A stretch of DNA of 64,000 nucleotides from Tetraselmis striata. Taxonomy: Eukaryota; Chlorophyta; Chlorodendrophyceae; Chlorodendrales; Chlorodendraceae. The position numbers were made by a program, and so were the translations under genes. The stretch spans positions 1-64,000 of the forward strand of contig VCJN01000763.1 of NCBI GenBank assembly GCA_006384855.1, in the 5' to 3' direction. Positions 34,182 through 45,879 of this stretch are shown here, one piece after another (the stretch's first letter is position 1; each line of letters starts with the position of its first letter). The notes beneath the pieces are model-generated. The model was not told the origin of the DNA and searched no databases. It saw nothing but the letters and a program-made list of their open reading frames with translations.

Positions 34182-36617
34182 CGCGGAAGGGCAGCTGACG
34201 CTGCGCGCTGTGGCTGCGGCGACCAGGCGTGCTGGGGCGCGGCACGTGGAACGACGAGGGCGAGTGGGTGAGCAAGCTGAACGACGTCAAGCGCGTGACG
34301 GTGCGCAACTTCAAGGGTACCATCTATGTGGACATCCGCGAGTTCTACCAGGTTCCCATCATCCCCCTCAACGCAGCCACCTGTCACACCCTGCCGCTGC
34401 CGCATCTCCGCCACCTCCTCTTGTCCCCCCCCCCCCCCCCCCCCCCCCTTTTGTCCCCTCATTGCATCAGCATCGACCATTCCATGTGTGGTTCATGTTT
34501 CACCCCCCCCCCCTTCTCCCCTTGCTTCATTCCATGAGCAGAAGGACGGGGACTGGCTGCCTGGCAAGAAGGGCCTCGCGCTGAAGTGCGAGGAGTGGGC
34601 CGCGACCAAGCCCGCCATGGACGAGATCCTGGGGAAGATCCAGCAGGGCATCACCGCGCACGTGCACGACATCTCCGAGCTGCGCAAGATGAAGCTGCGG
34701 GAGTTTAAGGTGCACCCCTTTCCCCAGGCGCCCACCATCCGCAGGTTGCCACACAGGGAAGCGATGCCACAGTCGTGTGGCGCAGTGCCATCCTTGTGTC
34801 TGCGTCTTGCATCGACCCTCTCAATGTGTGCTCGTAAAGGAATGTGCTGGCAACCCTTCTTGGGAAGAGTTCGGGAGGAGGGGGTGAGGGCGGGGCACTC
34901 CCGCAGCTGCTGAGTGCAGCTATGCATACCCTGACACGCGGCAGGGCTACCGGCTGGTAGACTTCCGCGAGTTTTACGACAAGGATGGCGAGTTGGCTCC
35001 GTCCAAGAAGGTGCCCCCCCCCCCCCCCTTCTCCCCGCCCTCCCATTCCTCTCTCCCTCCTCTCTGCCCCAAGCAGCTGCGCCTTCCTCACACAGGCAGC
35101 CAAACCCCTGCGGCGCTCTTTCCACAGGGCATCTCCCTCAGCGCCGATCTGTTTGCGACGCTGACAAAGCGGCGGAAGGTGCGCCCCATTGCCCACCGAC
35201 GCCATGCCATTCAACATGTGCCGAACCACCTGTCAAGCTCGGTGGTGTGATCCCCGACAATCTGCGCGTCCCCGCTCAATCGTGCAGGATGTGGATCAGG
35301 CAGTGCTGGCGCTGGGCGGGGACCCTGGCCCCGAGGTGGTGTCCTCCGCCGGCGCGGAGGACAGCCCGGTGGCGGGGGGCCGGCAGGGCGCGCCTGTACC
35401 CGCGGTCCGCGCAGGCACAGGCGGCGACACGGCGGAGGTGCAGCTCTCCGGGGAGCGGGTGCACCCCCCCCCCCTCCCCCCCCTTCCCCCTTCCCGCTTC
35501 CAACTCCCAAACACTACCGGGAGGTCCCCAACCCGCCGCATCACTTCACGCTATGGCTCCGACCAGCTCCAATGAGCCTCATATGCTGCCTGGCCGATGC
35601 TGCAGCTGCGGGCCTCCATCTCCGAGTTCCAGGGCAAGCCGACCCTGAACATCCGGCACTACTACCAGGTGCCCTCCACCGCCCCCCTCCCCCCCATCTG
35701 CCCTTGCCTTTCCTCCACCCCGCACCACCCGCAGCTGCTGCCCGCACAGGGGCCTGAAGGGCACCCCGCCTGCATCCCTGCAGAAGAATGACGAGTGGCT
35801 GCCGGCCAAGAAAGGCATCTCGCTGTCGTTGGACCAGGCTCAGATCCTGATGGACAACGTGGCCGACATCACCACCGGTGAGGATGGCTGCCTGGCACAT
35901 CACCCCCTGCTGCCCCAAATCCCCTCGGTCCCGCAAATGCATCATCGTGCTCAATACTCCCGCAAAGAAGCAGGGGAGTACCGGCAGCGGGGCCGGTGCA
36001 CCAACGAGTGCACGCTGATAAGCGTTTATATGCGTTTGGCGCGGTGCTCACAAAGTGATAAGACTGCGCTTTGCTGAGTATAGTATTAGGAGAGATGCTC
36101 TCCGTGTATTGCTCACGGTATGCCATAGCACTGACCCCCCCCCCCCCTCTCCTCCCCCCCCCCCCCCCCCCGCGCCTCGTCCAACAATGTTTTCACAACT
36201 CAGGCGTGGAGGCTGCCGACAAGAGCCTTGACATCATGCTGTCCGACAACCGCAAGGTCACCATTAGCATCTTCAAGTAGGCCCCCGCCCCCGGTTCCCT
36301 GCAGCACCAAACCCATCGTAGCAAAGCACGTGATCAAAGCTTTCTTCGGCTTTATGTAGCATGAATGACCACTCAGGCTGGAAGCGTGTGTATAACCACG
36401 AGGGCTGCGTGTTGGGAGGGGTGGGGCTGACGGAGAGGGTATGTGTGCGGTGCCGCGCAGCGCCAAGACGCGCGTGGACATCCGCGAGTGGTACACCCCC
36501 GCCAAGAAGGGCGCACAGCCGCAGCCGGGCGCCAAGGGCGTGTCGCTGACGGAGGAGCAGTGGGGCATCCTGGCGCAGAGCCTGGACGCGCTGATGGAGT
36601 CCGCCAGCCGGCAATGA
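33380..36617 (+). CDS. DEK_C protein with four tandem PC4 (SUB1) domains
   Basis: Twelve exons close in phase: 33380-33529, 33621-33647 (tentative), 33690-34059, 34227-34351, 34542-34709, 34945-35010, 35128-35178, 35288-35458, 35606-35668, 35784-35877, 36204-36256, 36468-36617, giving 495 aa. Residues 1-50 are a DEK C-terminal-type domain (RRELRKLLVTADFDVE). An acidic/basic linker follows. PC4 domains start near 183 (VRNFKGTIYVDIREFY, LPGKKGLAL), 268 (FKGYRLVDFREFY, PSKKGISLS), 370 (FQGKPTLNIRHYY, PAKKGISLS) and 430 (NRKTRVDIREWYTPAKKG). PC4 binds single-stranded DNA and acts as a transcription coactivator. Plant KELP proteins have DEK_C plus one PC4. Each PC4 domain is split by an intron at or near the strand-turn (Y/F-Y-Q or AKK), so the introns were copied with the domains. 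Exon 2 and the start of exon 3 are the weakest joins. Confidence 0.88.
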
Positions 36618-38282
36618 GGCCCGCTTCGCCGCTGCCTCTACTTCCAGGGACAGGTGCTCAAGTTCCCAGAGGCAAAGGAGCGCTCTAGAAGCCCTAAATC
36701 CCTAGATGCTCAAGGCGGCCGCCCCCGAACCTTGGGTCCCCCCTTCCCTTTCCCTAACTTTCCATCCTCTTTCCCCACTCCTGTCCGCCTTAGGTTTTGT
36801 CCCAGCATCCCATCAACCCTAAACCAAAACCCTAAAAATCGCACGTTCCTAGAGGGCCGCACCCCCTTTTGACTGCCAATAAAAGTGCTCATTTAACGAA
36901 GCGCAATGCAGCCCTGTGCACGTGGCCGGGGCCGGTGGAGGGGGCAATAAATGTAGCTCAACATGAAAGCCGTGCACTGTTGCAACTCCTGGACAAGACA
37001 TACCTTTAATATCACTGTCCATGTCTTACATTGTGAATCATATGATTGGAATATCTCTTGGTGAAAGTTTCCGAGTTGGGAACGAAAGTCACTGACCTTG
37101 AATTAGTCTTGCAGAATGCTTGGGCAACTCGCTTGCTGACTACAACGGATCATCACCTACCCAAGGCTTTCCGTAACTAGATTGCTGCCCAAACGATTCG
37201 GCGTTGAAAGGCCGCCATGGAATTCACAGGTGAGGGAATTCACAGAGCCTGCCTCTGGAATTCCTGCGCCAGCCCCCGACCGTGGCGCATATTCTCCCCA
37301 CCAAGCAGCGCTTGTACTCAGGCACCGTACAAGTCTGCACTACCCAGAACTGCCCAGCCCATGTCCCGCTCAGGTTGTTGTGAAAACCACATCGTCCGTC
37401 CGTCGACAGAGCAAAACCCCGCAATCGTGGACCTCTTGTCACACAAGATGCGCTGATGAACCTCCCAGCTCCCGTTGACGATAATTGGTGGGTGTAGCAC
37501 AATGATATCGCCGGTGTTTCGCGCTCATTGCGTTTGTGCAGTATTGGGCATCCCGGTGCGGTGGGAAGTGGACGACTTAGCCTTGTAAGATGTGCCTCTG
37601 GGAGACATTGCATACGGGCGATTAAAATGTCTTCTGCCTTGGAAAATGTCCTCTGGCCCCTCCGCCCAATGCTGAACGAGGCAACCAACTGCTACGATCC
37701 CCTGGGATGAGAGTTACCCCCCCATGGTTGTGTAATTACTCAAGTAATTTCTGGTTTACGTCCCTCAAAGTTGTACTTCCAGGAGTAGTAAATGGCCGGT
37801 CTTTCGGTCTTTCTGGTCGTTCCCTGGCTTCAGTGCTTCCCTTGACCCTTTCGTTCCTTAGAAGCTTGGCGACTTCCTGGTTCCCTTGGCTCCTCCTTGG
37901 TTCTTGGCTCCCTGGCCTCCTGCTCGACCCTGTTTTTCAGGCTTATGTCTCGTTTGCTGGCAACCTTTCATAGTTGCTTTTAGTTCTGTTTGTAGTGCGC
38001 ATATGTTGAAGCACCGATGTTAAAAAAATAGCCGTGGCTTCGCCGCCGGCATGTCGGGCGCGCGGCGCATTGCCGTTTACCTGGCCGGCAGCGCGTTGAA
38101 ACCATCACGCCCCCGCCACAGGGCGCTAATGATGACAGCAGTGCGTTGAAACGACGTGCTGAAGGCGCTGCTTACAATAGCAACCACACGATCTGACAGC
38201 AAGTCGCTGGTGATAGTGATACGGCCCTGTAGCGGGCGGCATGATTTGCTGTTAAAGGTGTGTGTGTGCGTGTGTGTGTGCT

Positions 38283-38313
<31 letters not shown>

Positions 38314-39560
38314 GGGTTCACGTAAATACTCGAGTAGTTACTGGTTTACCTCAACCCGTGTATTTACATGTAATGGTTAACTCTCATCCTAGTCGATCCC
38401 GGCGCTTGCAACCGTGCCGACTTCGAAGCCATGCGTTGCAGCGCCAGGTAGAAGGCAGTGCCCAGGCTACATGTGTTGATTGGTTCGAGCGCACCTTGCT
38501 GGGCGAGATGAAACGGGGGAGGGCTGTGCGTGTTACGTACGGCATGGCACTGAGCTTCTACGTAAGAATCTCTGGCCCCTCCGGAACATCTTGGACAAGT
38601 CGGAATACACGGGAATTCCCTCTCGACTTGTGTGGCCGATGAAAAACGGAGTGCTGCGCTGCGGTATTCTCGCAGTGGCGTGCTTGGGTTACTCTCTCAC
38701 CGATAGGCAAGCATCGACGCATACTCGAGGACAAGCTTGCAGGGAGTTTCATCGGCGCGCTTAGGTAGGTGACAGCTTGAGAGCGCGCACGCACCCTCAC
38801 GGCGCGCCGGAGGTTTGTCGCTCTATCGCCATTCCGATGCTGGGGTTGATGAGCGAAGCAAAGGATAATGCCTTCACGCAAGAGCAAGAGCGACTCATGC
38901 TCTTCGCGGCGCGCGCTACTACACTTACCCGCTCTACTGTCTTGCGCGGGTTGCGGGGTTTTTTGTTTTTGCTTATAGTATTCGATGGGTACTAAAGGCT
39001 TCGCAGTTGCCCAGGTGGGATGCCGTGATGCCCTCCAACCACATACCTCTACAGCTCCATGATTATCCGCTTAAAGGTTTCTCTCCTCTCTCTCTCTACT
39101 CTCCCCGCGTAATGCTGCTTCTACAGCAGCCCACAAAAGTCTGCATGTTCTTACGCGTATGATTTGGGTTTGGTCGCGTCTGGTCGGCAAACCCACGCAT
39201 AGTCTACGCCGTTGCAGCCATTGCGAGGATAATCATGAAAGAGCGTGCACATGGTGTCGTAGGGCCAATGCGACGGCGCGCGTGGCGCGCGCGTCGCATG
39301 TTGTGCGGCACTGCCAGTGTAACAAGTGCTGCACGGCCGGGCTGTGAACGGTTTGAGCGCACTGCACGCCGACATTTGGACATAAAGAACCGTGTTTTTC
39401 TCCCATGGTCGCCGAGATACATGTGTTGGCCACCTACATACCCCATGCCGCGCGGCGCATGGTTTGGAGTCTATGGTCAGCTAGCGGGCTACATGTGACA
39501 TTCGCAAACTGGCAGTTCGCCGTGCAAGAAGCAGTAATATTGCAATCACGTTTTAATTCG

Positions 39561-39675
39561 TAACATTTCGGCGTTTTATCAGATCGGGCTGTAAATTAGT
39601 GCGATGGAAAGCCCGTGACCCGCGCTTTCCAACGCACTGATATTCAGCCCAATCTGATAAAACGCCGAAGTGTTA
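39561..39675. repeat. Near-perfect foldback element (~50 bp arms)
   Basis: The left arm starts TAACATTTCGGCGTTTTATC and the right arm ends with its reverse complement (GATAAAACGCCGAAGTGTTA), with only a few mismatches. The arms meet at GGAAAGC...GCTTTCC with a loop of about 12 bp. It has no coding content. This looks like a young foldback or MITE insertion, or a source of a long hairpin RNA. Confidence 0.85.
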
Positions 39676-40292
39676 TGGCCTGTCAAAGTCACCCGCTGTT
39701 CTGGTATCCCAGCCAGCCCGGCCACTCACTGTGGGTGGGGGCGCATGATGGGGGCATCATAATATGTGCCCTTCCACGCAAGCTCCCAGGCGCGAGGACC
39801 CCTTGGATAGGTCTCCACGGCGCGCGGAACCCCTCAACATTTTTGCTTTTCCCCTTGGATGATGGGTGACATGTGTGACAACATGCGCGCAGACCTGTGC
39901 AGCAGTGGCGACATTGTTGTCGAGGGGGCCAGCCCGCGCTTACTTAGCCGACAGTGCGGGCGGTATAAGCATGCACCTATGGAATCGAAGGCACTTATGT
40001 GTGCTACTTTCACCCAGCGAGCCGCAGCCAACGGCGCATATCTTGCAGCGCAGCTTGGAGAATTGTGGGATGATTGGCCCCATCACGCGCACGACGATGG
40101 GATTACTGGCACACTCTCATGGAAATGCCATGCATTGCATCGGTAGCGTGCATGGATTGGGCTCAAGCTCGGTCGTCTTACAGCGCTTGCATACGTCCAC
40201 CCACTACCGGCAGCGCGCGGGCATATACGACGGATGGTAGCTACGCCGCCAACAAGTTGCCCCCTATTCATCGCCTGTTATTCTGTGGTTTT

Positions 40293-40373
40293 AGCCGCCC
40301 CAGCAATTGACCTCTTGCGCCAACTGCAGTCGTAGGTCTGGCATAGCCCGTAGACCATTGCCTCATTCGAGCA
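40293..40373 (-). repeat. SINE-like repeat, copy C (fragment)
   Basis: On the minus strand it reads CTCGAATGAGGCAATGGTCT through CCAGACCTACGACTGCAGTT to TGCTGGGGCGGCT, closer to copy A than to copy B. It lacks both ends of the family. Confidence 0.85.
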
Positions 40374-40487
40374 GCAGGTACAGGTAAGCGCGACGGCTAC
40401 TTTGGGCTGCGCGGAATTATCACGGAAGCTACAACGGATATATTTTGGATTTTATAATAATCTACGCGAAAGCGTAACGAAAATCGG

Positions 40488-40488
40488 C

Positions 40489-40519
<31 letters not shown>
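40488..40519 (+). repeat. (GACA)n microsatellite
   Basis: Eight units of GACA, followed by two CTCACAGA-like words. Confidence 0.95.
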
Positions 40520-40993
40520 TCACAGACTCACCTCGTAATTAATACGGTAGGAGTGTAATATTTTGTTATATACGAATATGTATTATATCACACAATAATA
40601 ATATGCTAGAGTAGGATATCACGAATTATCCGACGCGAAGGCGCAAAACAATTCATTATTTTTTGCCCCGCGAACTCTTTATTTAATTCTACGGTACATA
40701 TCAGCAAGTCAGCAACTATGTTAGCGTCGTGACGATTCGATTCTGCCCCGCCGCTGCCGGTACAAATACTGTAGCAGTGTAGCGCTTGCTTTGGGTTCTT
40801 CTTTCCCGACAATCCCGAGGCGAGCTCCACGCTATGTCGTCGTCATGCAGCACATATATGCCGAGGGATGATATCAATCGGAAGCGCAAAGGGATCACAG
40901 TCCTTGAGCCTGCTAGCCTTCCTCCCACTGCATACGCTAGGTCAGGCGTGGATAAGAGTCAACGGCGGTCAGGTTTCTCGGCAGCGCAGTCGG

Positions 40994-43103
40994 ATGACGT
41001 CCGTTGAGCCCCCCGCGCCGCCGATTGGCGACCCCCTCGGAGCGGTTCGCGTGTACCGCTTGCTGCTCCCCCTCAGCGTCCTGCAGGCCGCCGATCTCTA
41101 CAGCCCTCCTGCCGCCACGGCCCGTGTGCGGGCAGGGCAGCTGGTCAGCGGCTGCGTGCCAGGCGGGAATGAGACGGGTCGCAGGCCTTGTTTCCTGGAG
41201 CTGGAGGGTGGGCTCGGGTGGCTCCCGCTTGAGTTGCCCGGCGGCGTGGAGGCGGTGAAAGAGGTGCATGTGGAAGAGGTGTGGCCGCCGGAGGTGTGGG
41301 AAGTCGCTAACGGCGGCACCGACCTGGTGATCCGCAGCCAGCCGGACTGGCAGGAACCGTCCTTCAAAGGGCCCGCTGAGGCGGCTGGCCGGTTTGTGGC
41401 GGACGGCGCGATGTGCCTGGTGGCGGCCAAGGTGCGTGGGCCGGGGGGCGAGACCTTCCTGCGGCTCGATAGCCACCCGGAGTGTGCCCCTGCTGGCCCG
41501 GCTGGCTGGCTGTTCGACAGCCGCGAGGGCGTGGCGTGCATGCAACGCCGGCCCTCGCAGCCGGAGCCGACACTGAAGCTGTTCCAGGCGTGTCTGCCCG
41601 CCCGCCCGCCCGCCCGCCATCTCGCGCTTTTCCGACTGTAGCACCCAGCTGCCCCACGGCGTCGACGTTCGTGCTAACTCTGCTGTCGCTGCCTGCCCCC
41701 AGGTCACCATCAGTTCCGTCGCCCTGCGCTGCTGGCCCAACCAACAGGACTTGTGCCGCTTGCCCGGTAGCGAGACGGCAGTTCACCCGGGCGACATCGT
41801 GCTGGCGGACGCGGTGGTATCCTCCAGCACCGGGGCGGAGTTCGCGCGCATTCCGCCCGGAGTTCGGCGGTCACAAGCGCGCGTCATGGCTACCCACAAG
41901 GTGCCACACCACCGGAGCCCAGCTGCTACAGCCCCTGACGTGCAGACCCGAGGCACCGCCGCCGGGAAGTCGCATCAAAGTTGAGCTGGGCGCCAGCGGG
42001 GAGGACTGGCTGCTGCTGCTGGACGGCACGCCGCAGCAGCCGCAGCAACAGGTGGACTACTGCTTGACGTGTGACGGGCTTCGCCGCCAGCTGGACAACT
42101 GCATAGCCAAGGGCAGGCGGGTGGATGACGTTGCCCTCAGTGCGGATTCTCTGTGCTGGTATGTATGCGGCACCAAGTACGATGGAACACGTCAGCTCAC
42201 CCCCCCCCCCCCCCCTCCCCGGGCAAGAGGAACAGCTTGGCCTTTTCATTCACACTGCTCCCCTTTCCCTCCCCTAGGCAGCTATCAATGATGGAGAGGA
42301 GTCCCAGGAGCTTTGGGCCGGCAGCTGAAAGAGGGCGGGCACGAGTTTGTTCGCTTTGGAGCCACTCGCTACGGTGGAGACCCATGCTACGCCGTTGTTG
42401 CCACAGGCGGCGGCTTCTACACTGAAGGTGCCTCCCTGCTGCCTCAGCGTATCCCTCGCTGTCTGTTGGAGTAACATTCCGCGCGGGTTTGGCTGCTGAG
42501 CTGCCATGCATGGTAGGCCTGCCGGGGGACCTGCTGGACGAGATGCACAAGCGCGCCGCCGCCAACCTGTTACTCTTCAAGAGCGACGCGGGCGGGTACT
42601 ACCTGGCGACCAGGGCCAGGTCGATGTGGAGCACGGCCAACCAGTGGCTGCGGAAGGAGCTGAAGAAAGCGACAAGCGTGCACTGGGTGTCAGTCTCTGC
42701 GTCCGGGGACTGGATCATCATCAGCGACCAGCGGTTTGTTGCGTCCGTGGATGTTGCGCCCGCTCTGACCAGGCAGCTGGCGCAGTTTTACTCTGCCGCC
42801 AGGGCAGAGGGAGCTGCGGCAGCGGCCGCCTACGATGCCGCCATGGCGCGCTTCCAGCCCTGGCCGGCCAGCTACGTGGGAATGAAGGCGGCGGCGCAGG
42901 TGCGCTGCCGACAACGAGGAGCAAAAGAGGAATCAACTCCCGCAGCCCTGCCGTCTGCATCCTGCTTCCAGGCCGCTGGCAGGCAGCTGGGAGGCATGCT
43001 GGCCAACGTGAGCCTCACAGCCCCTCCCCTCCCCACCGCCGCCCACCCAAACAATCGACATCCCAATGCCCACTTGCAGCAACCACTAAATTACATCAAG
43101 TAG
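40994..43103 (+). CDS. Unrecognised multi-exon protein
   Basis: Seven exons fit in phase: 40994-41587, 41703-41900, 41953-42162, 42325-42427, 42517-42899, 42972-43007, 43080-43103, about 515 aa ending in TAG. The first intron would have a GC donor (CAG then GCGTGT). I know no family for it. The protein is rich in short beta-like segments. Two stretches resemble each other, VALSADSLCWY and VSVSASGDWIIISDQRF, as in the 'small-residue then aromatic-Trp' repeats seen in many protist proteins. A region with HPGDIVLADAVVSS suggests an SH3- or beta-barrel fold. The last part has an Ala-rich helix. Exons 3-4 are the weakest join, because an alternative donor downstream would keep the segment CGTKYDG. 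Confidence 0.6.
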
Positions 43104-44119
43104 AATAACCTACGGTGCCTATTGTTGGAATCGTGTCGATCTGGAAACCTGCGATGCGCGGCTCCAGTCGCTCCAGCCAGGGGAGAGCGCGCTTGGCGTT
43201 GTGTAGAGCCTCACATGCGCACACCAACAGGCAGTGGATCTGGAGGCAATTCCGCAATTTCCTCGGCCTCGGGCGACAGTTTCCTCCGCCTCATAGTGTA
43301 CATCTGATGCCGCGATGGCGCTGACGGGGGTCAGGCGCTCCCGACACCGGCTCCGATGGTTGAGGGGGGGGGGGGGGGGGGCACCAGGCAGACCAAGAGA
43401 GGAACGGCGTACTGACCTTGAGGCGCTGTTTAGGATCTGATAATTCGAACACGTGAGGGCTGGCGCTGGGCGCCTCCAGAGCTCTGCTGAACAGAGCCGG
43501 CGGGATTGCCCTTGGGATTCTCGCGGGTATACTCAAACGTGTGCAAGTCTACGTGCGCCGACGCGGAGATCCGAACAACCGCGGATAATCACCTGCCCGG
43601 CATGCCAGAGGCCAAATGCCGACGGAAATATCTCGGGGACTTTTGCAATGTTCTCATGGGTGGCATGCCAGCCGTGTTTGAGGCTTATAACAGTAAGGGC
43701 TCTTGTAGGTACTAGCGCGTAGGTGGCAAAAACTTGATCGGCGGTGCATGGCCGTGTTTGCCACCCTTCAAGCGTTTTTTGCGTAATTCTAATCGAGACT
43801 GGTATCAGTCAAGTACTCTCTTTTACGTATTGCTGAGGTTCCATCGTAATACACTGTTTGGACGCGATAGCAAGGATCACGTAATCCTTCATGCCTGCAA
43901 TATCCTTACCAAATGCGCTAGGTAATCCTTACCAGTATATACACGCGTTAAGTTATACCATATAAGGAGTACCCGACCCGTAAACGTGTAATGCCGCCAG
44001 TGTGGTTGCCGTTGTCTTATTGTTGTACATCGGGCCGCATTCCTGTAGCGTATCGCTGTCTAGTTTCAAACCATGCACGTCTACTTTTCCTGAATAAATG
44101 GGCAATACAAACTCAAACA
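43104..44119. other. Intergenic with one diverged repeat
   Basis: G run at 43364-43381. The repeat at 43556-43712 is the only recognised item. Downstream sequence is AT-rich. Confidence 0.4.
43556..43712 (+). repeat. ~150 bp dispersed repeat, copy 1
   Basis: Aligns with 45034-45172 at an estimated 70 percent, starting with the shared word GCCGACGCGG, then GCGGATAA-CACCTGCCC and CCAGAGG. It is open for about 50 codons (frame with NHLPGMPEAKCRRKYLGDF), so it may derive from coding sequence. Confidence 0.65.
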
Positions 44120-45589
44120 ATGTCCTCAGTGCTTTCCGAAATCGAATCGCATTACGACTCAGATGCATCCGTCAGTTCTTCTTTAAAATAATCCAAACTA
44201 TCAACACCTTTTTCTGTTTGTGTTCCATTTCTAGTTGCCGAACTACAATCCTAATAGACAGTGGAGTGTGAGGCGGTACCCGTGAAATGATGCTAACCCC
44301 TGCTGCTCCTCTCCCCTGGCCCGTACATGGCATGCATGCGGTCACAGTTGCGTTGGGAGTTCACATGTCTATTTAGTACGATCTCACCCCCCGGCCCCTC
44401 CCACGGCGTTTGGTACCTCTCACGCAGAATGCCGCCCTGACACTTACCGTCGACGGCGCAGCACGCGGCAACCCCGGCCCGGCCGCAATCGGTGCGGTGT
44501 TTGCTCTGGCCGGCACGGGGGAGGTGCTGCTGCAGCTGGCGGAGACCATCGGCGACGCGACCAACAACGTGGCGGAGTACCGCGCGCTCATCGCGGGGCT
44601 GGCGGTGGCGGTGCAGTGCCGGCCGCAGCGCATCCGCCACCTCACGGTCAAGTCCGACTCCGAGCTGCTGGTGAAGCAGATGAACGGGGAGTACCAGGTA
44701 GGTGCGTCCGCTAGGCCCCGGCGCTGGCGGCTCCGTGCGGAAGGCGCCCACCGCCGATGCTTTTGGCCACCGGGACGCGCTCAGTCGGCAAGCACCCACC
44801 CTGGCGGCAAGCACGGCGCATGCCAGAGGCCCGTGTACCTCAGTCTCGGAACACATGCCGCATGTTCAACCCTTGATGGCATTCAAAGACTCGACGAGCC
44901 CGAGTGGCCGCTGCCACCCTAACTGTGACATTCGCTTAACCCCCCTCCCCAATGCCCCCCCCCACCCACCCACCCACCGCCACCCACATACTCATCCATA
45001 CACACTCATACGCACACATATATGTACGTGCGGGTGCCGACGCGGTAATAAGAACACTGCGGATAAGCACCTGCCCTGCCTCCCAGAGGTCAGCTGTCGA
45101 CGCAATCATCACGGACCTGTCGCGAATGTTCTTACGGGCTGCATGCAGGTCCAGTCCGAGGATTACAAATGAAGAGGGTTGGAATAATTGCGTCGCCACC
45201 CGTGTATGTACGCATACATACATACATGTAGCATCAAGCCAAGAGCCACGTGTTACACCTGCTTAGAAACACGATTATCTAGTGTCATTGGCACCGCTCG
45301 TGTAAATTGTGTCAATGATGCCCTTGAGCCCCCCCCCCCCCTCCCTGCGGCCTTGGATGTGCCGCATCAGGTGAAAGACCCGCGCCTGCAGGATCTGCAC
45401 CAGCAGGCGCACTCCCTGGCAGGGAGGCTGAGCCAGGGCAAGCTGCTCCTCCGCCACGTCAGCCGCGAATTCACCGCCCATCCGAACGCGCTGGCCAACA
45501 AGGAGCTGGACCGCGCTGCGGCAGAGGGCGCACGCCCCTCGAAGCGCCCGAGGATGACATGGCACTTGGCCGCGGCGTCTCAGGCATAG
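44120..45589 (+). CDS. Ribonuclease H type 1 (RNase HI)
   Basis: RNase H removes RNA from RNA:DNA hybrids. Two exons are clear: 44428-44697 and 45371-45589 (stop TAG), both phase 0. A tentative first exon at 44120-44170 (MSSVLSEIESHYDSDAS, donor GTCAGT) would supply the ATG, giving about 179 aa. Catalytic acids are visible: Asp in TVDGAARGNPGPAAIG, Glu in NNVAEYRALIAGL and Asp in VKSDSELLVKQMNGEY. The usual fourth Asp sits where the sequence reads HPNALANKELD, so it appears to be Asn. In bacterial RNase HI that change is known to be tolerated. The layout matches the bacterial/plastid-like group of plants and algae. The intron 44698-45370 holds a diverged repeat and a C run (45329-45341). TGTAA lies about 53 bp after the stop. 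Confidence 0.85.
45034..45172 (+). repeat. ~150 bp dispersed repeat, copy 2
   Basis: Diverged copy of 43556-43712 in the same orientation, inside the RNase H intron. Confidence 0.65.
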
Positions 45590-45641
45590 ATTCCACAACG
45601 ACTCCTTCGAGTCTGACACCGCCCCCTGTGTGTGCGCACCC

Positions 45642-45646
45642 TGTAA
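45642..45646 (+). terminator. Probable poly(A) signal of the RNase H gene
   Basis: TGTAA about 53 bp after the stop codon, the signal commonly used in green algae. Confidence 0.5.
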
Positions 45647-45879
45647 CTGTACTGCAATATGCTGATGAGACTTGAATCTGAAATTCAAATAACTTTTCTT
45701 GCATACCGACAATCGTTGTGAGTTTGAGTGCGGAAAGGCAGAACAAGGGTGGCAAAGTGGTATCTCACGTTAATATTCATTGAAAACAAGAGTTCCTTCA
45801 TTGGTATGACACTGCTTGAAGACATCGTCATCATCACAACTAGAATAGTGGGCGCTGCCGTCCCCGTCATTTCACATGT

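Larger units (their letters stand above)
36618..40993. other. Long gene-poor stretch
   Basis: AATAAA words at 36879 and 36945 follow the PC4 gene. CCCTAAA-type plant telomere words occur at about 36690 and 36818-36838. A T/G tract lies at 38282-38312. Frames at 37180-39000 and 39150-40300 are short and conflicting, so I call no gene. The foldback element, SINE copy C and GACA run below lie here. Confidence 0.45.

Noticed and set aside
36818-36838. Telomere or subtelomere (CCCTAAA words)
   Set aside because: Only two or three scattered copies of the plant-type telomere word occur here and in NMD3 introns, with no array.
40937-41740. Minus-strand frame of 267 codons
   Set aside because: Antisense shadow of the first exon of the gene at 40994; the plus strand has splice-compatible downstream exons.
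42517-45589. Fusion of the unrecognised gene at 40994 with the RNase H gene
   Set aside because: The phase would allow it, but a short in-phase last exon with a stop (43080-43103) and a possible separate first exon for RNase H (44120-44170) make two genes more likely.
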